A DNA stretch of 5,208 nucleotides from Chloroflexota bacterium (GTDB lineage Bacteria > Chloroflexota > Anaerolineae > B4-G1): positions 1-5,208 of the forward strand of contig JAAEPW010001024.1 in the NCBI GenBank assembly GCA_024232355.1. Direction: 5' to 3'. Below are positions 1-5,208 of this stretch, in pieces. Made by a program: the position numbers and the translations under genes. The first letter of the stretch is position 1, and each line of letters opens with the position of its first letter. The notes under the pieces were generated by a model, which had not been told where the DNA came from, did no database searches, and was given only the letters and a program-made list of their open reading frames with translations.

Positions 1-1623
1 ACGAAATTGATCGAATTCCTGGTAGGGGTTTTGAGCGGCATCGAGTACCTGCAAGACCTTAATCTGTCCGATAATCCGATTGCCACGGATCCAACTGTGA
101 TCGAAGCCTGGGACCAAGAGACATTTGTGCACTATTCGGGGGTCAGCCGGACTCTGGATGCGGCAGATGAAGAAACACTGATGGCTGTGGTGGAAGTGTT
201 GCAGACTCTGTCGCGTCCCTTCATTGACACCGCTGTGATGGAAACGATCCGGGAAAAGGGAAGTTTGGTGATCGATGTTGATTTGACCGGACGCGAAGTC
301 AGTTCGACCAGTACCGACTATCCTGACGCCAGTTTTGGTTGGATGGAGGATGGTATCAGCAAAGGGTACCAGGCAGCCGTGACCTCGCTGGTGTGTGAGC
401 GTTGGAATCGCTTGATGTTGACCTTGCAGCGCTACACAGGACGCACCTTGTCGGCGGAATGCTTGCAAGCGGCGGTTCGAGCCGTGGAGGAGTTGTTGGG
501 TGTTCGCCCACGACGCCGAGTCGAGTTGCTTCGAATGCGTCGGCGTGAACTGATGGCGCGGATACAGGGGGAGGAAGAGACTTTGGAGCGCACCCGACGA
601 GCGGAAAACGGATTGTGGCAGCGGATTCGAGAAGCCAAGAGCGAGATCGAGGGTTTCCAAAGCAGGGTGACGGATTGGGAAACAGAATACCAGACGCAGG
701 GACGTGAAGAAAGACCACATTGTAGACTGGCCAAGGCACGCCGCAAGCTGACATCTGCCCAAAAGCGCGAAAAACGAGCCTGGCGCGATCTCAAAAAGTT
801 TCAGCGTCGAAGATCCAAGCATCAGGGCACAGTCGACAAATTGCATGACAAATTGCTGGCTCTGGATGAGTGGTTGAATTATCTCGAAACCGACAATCAG
901 GCGAACCTCAACCCCGTGTCTATCGAGTTGCGCATTGACGCTGGATTCAGTATCGGTCCCAATTTGGCTTGGTTGATTGAAATGGGTTACATTGTATGGA
1001 CCAAAGCGCATCACGGCAGTACAGCCGACAGCCTGCGTCGGTGCGTTCCGGCTAAACCAAGTTGGACCCGCGTCGGACGCAACGCTGAGGCAGTGTATAT
1101 GGGAGACTATTTCCACAATGATTGCCCTTATCCTCTGCAAGCTATGCTGGTGCGCTATCACTTGCCAGATGAAATACGCCATACTGCTCTGCTTTACTAC
1201 GGTGAGAACCCGCCCCCACCTCTGCCAGAGTGGTTTGCACAATACAATGGCCGCCAAACCATCGAAGCTGGCATCAAAGAAGGGAAAGGTGTATTCACTT
1301 TGAAACGTCATCTGGTGCGCTCTCCCATAGGGATGCAACTCCAAGAGCAATTCGCCCTGTTCGGGGCCAACTTTGTCCGCTGGGCTGCCGATTGGGTCAA
1401 GGATATGCTGCGTCAAGTCAACCATAACTTTGCCACTGCTCTCGATCAAGTCAAAACCTTGGTACGCACTGTCTCTCGCGCACGCGCGCGTTGGGTGCGC
1501 AATGACCTGGGTCACACCTTGATTTTCGATGAATATGGTCCATTTGCTGGGACTGTCATTTGCCTGTCTGGCTTGGTGGCTGTTCAGTTGACTTTGCATC
1601 TATTCAAATTTGATCCCTTATGA
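1..1623 (+). CDS. DDE transposase, IS4 superfamily (IS1380-like), 5' end outside window
   Basis: This gene encodes the transposase that would cut and rejoin the ends of its insertion sequence using a metal-binding DDE triad. Residues are numbered from the TTG at position 7, but the frame is open to the window edge, so the true start is probably upstream and some N-terminal DNA-binding sequence is missing. Residues 10-50 resemble the IS1380-type segment ending in a 'SxxTLSR'-like stretch (here SGVSRTL). Likely catalytic residues are D92 (in VIDVDLTGR), D311 (in RIDAGF) and E420. E420 lies in a perfect Y413-x2-R416-x3-E420-x6-K427 motif, the IS4 superfamily signature. Residues about 171-290 are rich in Arg, Lys and Glu and read as a coiled coil lying between D92 and D311. 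No internal stop or frameshift is seen in the visible part, so it may be active. The family is read from motifs: IS4 superfamily is firm, IS1380 less so. Confidence 0.88.
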   Translation, partial: TKLIEFLVGVLSGIEYLQDLNLSDNPIATDPTVIEAWDQETFVHYSGVSRTLDAADEETLMAVVEVLQTLSRPFIDTAVMETIREKGSLVIDVDLTGREVSSTSTDYPDASFGWMEDGISKGYQAAVTSLVCERWNRLMLTLQRYTGRTLSAECLQAAVRAVEELLGVRPRRRVELLRMRRRELMARIQGEEETLERTRRAENGLWQRIREAKSEIEGFQSRVTDWETEYQTQGREERPHCRLAKARRKLTSAQKREKRAWRDLKKFQRRRSKHQGTVDKLHDKLLALDEWLNYLETDNQANLNPVSIELRIDAGFSIGPNLAWLIEMGYIVWTKAHHGSTADSLRRCVPAKPSWTRVGRNAEAVYMGDYFHNDCPYPLQAMLVRYHLPDEIRHTALLYYGENPPPPLPEWFAQYNGRQTIEAGIKEGKGVFTLKRHLVRSPIGMQLQEQFALFGANFVRWAADWVKDMLRQVNHNFATALDQVKTLVRTVSRARARWVRNDLGHTLIFDEYGPFAGTVICLSGLVAVQLTLHLFKFDPL

Positions 1624-1755
1624 AACATGTGCCTTGGGGTTGCGCAACCGTTACGCTAGTAATGATGGGTCATCTGTTGATGATGACTAACAAAGCTAGA
1701 GAGTTCATAAAACAGACGCTTACAGCGATCATGCTCAAACCAATAGATGCTAAGA

Positions 1756-1808
1756 TACGAGTACGCCAGCGTCCACTAGTCAGGCAAATCGCGTATAGAA
1801 CACTCGTA
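1756..1808 (+). repeat. Imperfect inverted repeat upstream of the large lipoprotein gene
   Basis: TACGAGT at 1756-1762 pairs with ACTCGTA at 1802-1808, and directly inside it ACGC (1763-1766) can pair with GCGT (1791-1794), leaving a 7-base bulge on the right side. It ends five bases before the GGAGG ribosome binding site. It could fold in the mRNA leader or be an operator, but the stem is short and the loop long, so chance is a fair alternative. Confidence 0.3.
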
Positions 1809-1813
1809 AAACT

Positions 1814-1818
1814 GGAGG
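1814..1818 (+). promoter_or_regulatory. Ribosome binding site of the large lipoprotein gene
   Basis: GGAGG lies six bases before the ATG at 1825, a near-ideal Shine-Dalgarno site and spacing. It fixes the start of the large lipoprotein, which also places the signal peptide correctly at the N-terminus. Confidence 0.85.
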
Positions 1819-1824
1819 ATTAAA

Positions 1825-4632
1825 ATGCATAGATTTTATGACAGAATAGGTGTACCGCTACGGCTTTTGACAATCCTGGTAATGGTCTCGGCCATCATCT
1901 CGCTTGCTGGGTGCGATGGCGACGAACCAGTTGATGACGCCGAACACGGACCTGTATTGCAAACTGGGGGCACGCGCGAACGCGCACCCGAAATTCAGAA
2001 CGACCCCGGAGTTGTATCCCCACCAATTCTTCACGAACCATTGTTGCGCTGTGGGACAGCCGTTCGCGTCAGCGGCTTTGCGCCCGGCGCAATCATTCGG
2101 ATTCTGGAAGGTGGTAGCAATGTCATCGGTGATGATATCGGTTTTGATCCCGATGGACAAATGATCGCTCTCGATGTGCAACTGGAAGACGACTGGCTAA
2201 TCACGGCAGTACAAGAGATCGATGCAAGTACCAGCGATCCATCCAACGAGGCTGAAGTTCGCGACCACACAGAAGAATACCCGAGTGGTTTGCCACGCCC
2301 GGAAATAAATGCGCTGCCGTTGTACCGCTGCGGCATAGCGACGGTGGTGAGCAATCTTCCCGAGGGCGGCGAGCTGAAAGTTTTCAGTGACGCTCGTACT
2401 GACCCGATTGGGTGGGGGAGCGGTGTTCGGAGTAGTCATTCGGTTGGTATCAATCCACCATTCAAAGTGGGGCACGGAATCACCGCCATCGGTTCAATCT
2501 GTGAAATCGAAAGCCCGCGTTCGATCCCCCCCAGAATCGTCGAAACCGAACCGTCCAGCCTGCCGGCTCCGAGTGTGCCGGAGCTTTACGAGGATGGTAC
2601 CATTATCATCGTAGGAAATCTGGTTAACGGCTCCAAAGTCACTATTCGCGATCAGACCACCGGCGACGTGGTGTCCGGTGGTGGCGCGCCGGCTGGACGC
2701 GTGAGGTTTCGCGCGAGCCCTCCCGTGAGCGCAGGCCATGTTCTGGAGGTAGAACAACAACTCTGTGACGTCACTAGCCCGCCGACGATTGTGACGGTTA
2801 GCGACTGCTCAGACCTGCCACCGCCGACGCTGATCGGTCCTCAGCCGGGCGATACCCAGGTATATCTAACGGGCGTCGTGCCAGGTTCGCGCGTGTTGAT
2901 CTATGCCGGCGGCGATGAGATAGGCGATGGTGGCGGCAGTGTCATCCAGTTAACGCGCCCTGTCGAGGCAGGCGAAACCTTGATCGTTGTACAACTCGTC
3001 GGCAACTGTCAGTCCGACGATGGTTACGTGGTAACTGTTGGTACCGGTCTCAACGATCCGGGGACGCCCGGTCAGTGCCAGGTAGAGAGTTTCCGCTACG
3101 GCGAGAGTAATCCGGTCACGGTTGACATAACCGACTTTTTCAATTCGCCATCTTGGTCAGTCACTGTACCGATGAGCGCCGTGCCTTTGAGCGGCATCGT
3201 GTATCATCCTGTAGGGTCTGGGCGCTATCCACTGTTTATGGTCGTTCACGGCAATAGTAGTCCTGCTAACGCCGGCGTTGACGGATATAACTATCTGCTG
3301 GAGCATCTAGCCAGTCATTGCATCGTGGCGGTATCGATCGATGAACACTTTTTGAATGGCGGGGTAAGCGGCGAAATGGATGCGCGTGCAATCGTGATGT
3401 TACGTCACCTGCAATTGATGCGTGAGTGGGATCGGGACCCAACCCATACACTATTCACCAAGATCGCCCACGGAAACGTGATGGTGGCCGGTCATAGTCG
3501 CGGCGGTGAGGCGGCCGTCGTTGCCGAGAAATTCAATCAATGGTTACATGACCCCACCGATGCCGACTTTGATTTTGGTTTCGGTATCCGCTCGATTTAC
3601 GCGATTGCACCCGTCGATGGGCAGATCGCTGGCGACGCAAGCGCTCCGTTGAGTGGCCTGCCGTTGGGCAATATGTCGGTCAACTCTGCCGACTATTTTG
3701 TGATCCACGGCAGCCACGACGGCGACGTTGCTACCTTTGCTGGCCACAGCACCTTCGATCGAGCGTTTCCAGTCACCTCGAGCGCTGCCAACCTCAAGGC
3801 GCTGCGGTTCGTGCACGGCGCCAACCACAAACAATTCAACACATTCTGGAACACGCTGACGCCGGATCACCCGCCAACGGCCCCCGGCGCCGACGTGCAA
3901 AATCTCAACAAACTCAATCTCACAGCCTATGCGTTCGCGACACTGAAAGGATGGTTGCCTTACCGCGCGTTCCTAAAACGCGAGGTGACGTTTTCGTCGT
4001 TGCCCGCAGGCATGACGGTTGTTCGTCAATACCAGGACCCGGAGCGTACATTTATTAATCACTATGAAGAGGATGACAGTACGACAACCGCGTCGCTCTC
4101 TGGCGTTGATAACGCAACCAGCGGTTCGATTACGGACGACGACGACATCAATTTCGACGCCCCTGGACCACCGCACTGGCTCTGGCAGCAGACCGACGGG
4201 TTGCTGTTGGGCTGGTCGGCTACCGATGCTGTATTGCGGGTCAAACTCGACGGTACACTCCACAGGCTGACCACGGACTACCCGGTGTTGAGTTTTCGCA
4301 TCGGCCAGGTGTTCGATCAAACAGGTTCGATCAACCCTTCCGGCGTGGACAAGGACCTGACGGTACGCGTTAGCGTGGGCGGCGTAATGGGGCCTGCTGT
4401 GCGAGTCAGTGACTATGTGCGGCTGGTCGATGCGGTCCATGTGACGGGCACGTGGACGGATTCCTCTTTCGGCTATGCGGCAACCAAAACCGTGATGAGC
4501 ACAGTTCGATTGCCGTGGGAACATTTGTTGCCCCCCGAACTGAACTTTGACGACGATTGGGAAATACACTTTGAACTAGACCGGCACTCGGCAGGTCTCG
4601 TCGTAATCGACGAAATACAAGCCAGTGAGTAA
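1825..4632 (+). CDS. Composite lipoprotein: four Ig-like modules, alpha/beta hydrolase, C-terminal beta domain
   Basis: The 935-residue product is probably an envelope-anchored esterase or related hydrolase; its substrate is unknown. The N-terminus has basic residues, a hydrophobic segment (about 12-28) and lipobox L27-A-G-C30, so C30 should be lipidated after signal peptidase II cleavage. Residues 66-405 hold four divergent Ig-like modules. About 440-715 is an alpha/beta hydrolase: a strand ending in VVHGN (H475-G476, likely oxyanion region), the nucleophile elbow G556-H-S558-R-G-G, a likely acid D632 (in HGSHDGDV) and a likely base H668 (in GANHKQF). Residues about 716-935 form a beta-rich domain with an Asp-rich linker (770-778) and a C-terminal VVIDEI strand, similar in style to jelly-roll ligand-binding domains. 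The triad appears complete, so activity is plausible. The start is fixed by GGAGG at six-base spacing. The gene is intact and is followed after 26 bases by a second lipoprotein gene. The hydrolase fold is firm; the functions of the flanking domains are inferred. Confidence 0.9.
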   Translation: MHRFYDRIGVPLRLLTILVMVSAIISLAGCDGDEPVDDAEHGPVLQTGGTRERAPEIQNDPGVVSPPILHEPLLRCGTAVRVSGFAPGAIIRILEGGSNVIGDDIGFDPDGQMIALDVQLEDDWLITAVQEIDASTSDPSNEAEVRDHTEEYPSGLPRPEINALPLYRCGIATVVSNLPEGGELKVFSDARTDPIGWGSGVRSSHSVGINPPFKVGHGITAIGSICEIESPRSIPPRIVETEPSSLPAPSVPELYEDGTIIIVGNLVNGSKVTIRDQTTGDVVSGGGAPAGRVRFRASPPVSAGHVLEVEQQLCDVTSPPTIVTVSDCSDLPPPTLIGPQPGDTQVYLTGVVPGSRVLIYAGGDEIGDGGGSVIQLTRPVEAGETLIVVQLVGNCQSDDGYVVTVGTGLNDPGTPGQCQVESFRYGESNPVTVDITDFFNSPSWSVTVPMSAVPLSGIVYHPVGSGRYPLFMVVHGNSSPANAGVDGYNYLLEHLASHCIVAVSIDEHFLNGGVSGEMDARAIVMLRHLQLMREWDRDPTHTLFTKIAHGNVMVAGHSRGGEAAVVAEKFNQWLHDPTDADFDFGFGIRSIYAIAPVDGQIAGDASAPLSGLPLGNMSVNSADYFVIHGSHDGDVATFAGHSTFDRAFPVTSSAANLKALRFVHGANHKQFNTFWNTLTPDHPPTAPGADVQNLNKLNLTAYAFATLKGWLPYRAFLKREVTFSSLPAGMTVVRQYQDPERTFINHYEEDDSTTTASLSGVDNATSGSITDDDDINFDAPGPPHWLWQQTDGLLLGWSATDAVLRVKLDGTLHRLTTDYPVLSFRIGQVFDQTGSINPSGVDKDLTVRVSVGGVMGPAVRVSDYVRLVDAVHVTGTWTDSSFGYAATKTVMSTVRLPWEHLLPPELNFDDDWEIHFELDRHSAGLVVIDEIQASE
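2020..3039 (+). repeat. Four tandem divergent Ig-like modules encoded within the large lipoprotein
   Basis: The protein repeats a unit of about 75-90 residues starting near P66, L156, L246 and L331. Each unit opens with a Pro-rich turn (such as LPRPE, LPAPS, LPPPT), then a glycine turn, a beta strand ending in a G-x2-xG-type turn (GFAPGA, NLPEGG, NLVNGS, VVPGSR), and closes with a strand of the type LxVxQQLC or ITAIGSIC. These are typical of bacterial beta-sandwich modules acting as stalks or weak ligand binders. The repeat is visible in protein but not as close DNA repeats, so the duplications are old. Module boundaries are approximate. Confidence 0.72.
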
Positions 4633-4644
4633 CGGCACAGGCAA

Positions 4645-4649
4645 AGGAG
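4645..4649 (+). promoter_or_regulatory. Ribosome binding site of the small lipoprotein gene
   Basis: AGGAG lies nine bases before the ATG at 4659, inside the short gap after the upstream stop codon. It supports this start and independent translation initiation of the second gene on a shared transcript. Confidence 0.75.
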
Positions 4650-4658
4650 AAACGAGTA

Positions 4659-5174
4659 ATGCAAACTGAAAAAAAATCATATCGACAAACAATACTGTGG
4701 GGATTGGTCTTGTGTCTATCTTTTTCCGGCCTGGTCGGCTGCAAAAGTGCGGTGGAGAAACAGGTTGGCCCGCAGGCAGTTGACCCGGCCACACAGCCCC
4801 CGCGACAGACTGTTACACTAGACAGCATCGAGGTGTACAAGGTCATCCTGGATAGGCCGTTGAATCGTCCTGATGTGAACGGAGAAGACCGCACCTGGGA
4901 AGAAGCCTTCATGGTCAGGATTGGCATCACCGAGCCGCCAGCCGCAGGACCCAAGTTTGACGTTTTCCTGGATGAAGAACGCGTCACCGAGTTCGGTGGT
5001 TGGGAAGGGGGTATCTATTTTTGGGTCTATGATCCCGCCAGACTAAAAATGCTAGAGGGACGGACGATCTCGTATCAATTTGATCGCAGTGAGAGGTATG
5101 AAATAGGAATGCTGGCCCTTGGTAACCAACAAGAATTTAGGCAGGTGCGGGAGGAAGAACTGCGTGAACAGTGA
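4659..5174 (+). CDS. Small lipoprotein of unknown function
   Basis: The 171-residue product has a clear lipoprotein signal: a Lys/Arg-containing start (KKSYR), a hydrophobic segment (about 11-26) and lipobox L25-V-G-C28, giving a mature protein of about 144 residues anchored through C28. A Pro/Gln-rich linker (about 31-50) leads to a globular part of about 51-160 with alternating hydrophobic residues suggesting beta strands (VTLDSIEVYKVIL, FMVRIGI, FDVFLD, GGIYFWVYD, ISYQF). The tail is charged and rich in Glu and Arg (159-170). I do not recognise a family. It sits 26 bases downstream of the large hydrolase lipoprotein, on the same strand and with no terminator seen between them, so co-transcription is likely and a partner or accessory role is possible. 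No catalytic motif is evident; a ligand-binding or structural role is more likely than an enzyme. Confidence 0.85.
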   Translation: MQTEKKSYRQTILWGLVLCLSFSGLVGCKSAVEKQVGPQAVDPATQPPRQTVTLDSIEVYKVILDRPLNRPDVNGEDRTWEEAFMVRIGITEPPAAGPKFDVFLDEERVTEFGGWEGGIYFWVYDPARLKMLEGRTISYQFDRSERYEIGMLALGNQQEFRQVREEELREQ

Positions 5175-5185
5175 ATCCTGATGCT

Positions 5186-5203
5186 AAAAGGTGCCAGATT
5201 TAT
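5186..5203. repeat. Possible edge of a dispersed element (AAAAGGTGCCAGATTTAT)
   Basis: The string at 5186-5203 lies 12 bases after the small lipoprotein stop. From memory it resembles a GGTGCCAGATTTAT-type motif found beside IS200-like (REP-associated tyrosine) transposase genes in Proteobacteria. The window ends five bases later, so no partner copy or hairpin can be seen here. This is recall-based and tentative. Confidence 0.25.
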
Positions 5204-5208
5204 ATTCT

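Larger units (their letters stand above)
1624..1824. other. Spacer between transposase and lipoprotein gene, probably containing the right end of the IS
   Basis: These 201 bases contain no convincing gene. The right terminal inverted repeat of the insertion sequence should lie here, but the left end is outside the window, so neither the repeat nor the target duplication can be identified. Visible structure includes a perfect 12-base palindrome GGTTGCGCAACC at 1638-1649, TTAC/GTAA arms at 1651-1662, a 6-base stem GTCATC/GATGAC at 1669-1687, and an inverted repeat at 1756-1808 just before the next ribosome binding site. A promoter for the lipoprotein genes is expected here. The best -10-like string is TATAGA at 1794-1799, but it has no good -35 partner, so no promoter is called. 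A 67-codon open frame covers the spacer but looks spurious. Confidence 0.6.

Noticed and set aside
356..794. Two minus-strand open frames within the transposase
   Set aside because: Both are shadows of the charged coiled-coil coding region and have no features of their own.
1669..1687. GTCATC/GATGAC stem as a transcription terminator
   Set aside because: A six-base stem with modest GC content and no T-run after it does not meet the pattern of an intrinsic terminator.
1677..1709. A possible promoter with TTGATG as -35 and TTCATA as -10
   Set aside because: The spacing is 21 bases, too long for a standard sigma-70 promoter, and the -10 match is poor.
1620..1823. A 67-codon open frame overlapping the transposase stop (ATGA) and ending one base before the large lipoprotein start
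   Set aside because: It has no ribosome binding site, lies in the presumed IS end and leader region, shows no recognisable domain, and its end-to-start fit with the next gene is explained by the GGAGGATTAAAATG context.
3973..4569. A 198-codon open frame on the minus strand
   Set aside because: It lies wholly inside the hydrolase lipoprotein gene, its product is rich in Arg and His as expected from an antisense shadow, and it has no domain or ribosome binding site that I can support.
4406..4987. A 193-codon minus-strand open frame across both lipoprotein genes
   Set aside because: It overlaps two well-supported genes with lipoboxes and ribosome binding sites, and its product is low-complexity, rich in Ser, Arg and Pro.

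Overview
The window holds the end of an insertion sequence followed by two lipoprotein genes, all on the + strand. The two lipoboxes, good Shine-Dalgarno sites and mixed base composition suggest a bacterium, probably Gram-negative. A short motif at the right edge resembles sequence I associate from memory with REP/IS200-like elements in Proteobacteria, but I cannot fix the taxon from this window.

Layout. Positions 1-1623 encode a DDE transposase of the IS4 superfamily, most like IS1380. Its N-terminus lies outside the window. The catalytic core is recognisable, including an exact Y-(2)-R-(3)-E-(6)-K signature, and a charged coiled-coil segment of about 120 residues is inserted between the first and second catalytic aspartates. 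Positions 1624-1824 are a spacer with short palindromes, an inverted repeat close to the next gene and a strong ribosome binding site. The right end of the IS probably lies here but cannot be placed without its left end.

Positions 1825-4632 encode a 935-residue composite lipoprotein. It has a lipobox, four divergent Ig-like modules in tandem, an alpha/beta-hydrolase domain with an apparently complete Ser-Asp-His triad, and a C-terminal beta-rich domain. Positions 4659-5174 encode a second, 171-residue lipoprotein of unknown function. It starts 26 bases after the first stop and has its own ribosome binding site. The two probably form a cell-envelope operon in which the large protein is a membrane-anchored esterase-like enzyme on a modular stalk and the small one a possible partner. 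The enzyme's substrate and the partnership are inferences.

No RNA genes, CRISPR arrays, clear terminators or convincing promoters were seen. The most unusual items are the domain architecture of the large lipoprotein and the coiled-coil insertion in the transposase.
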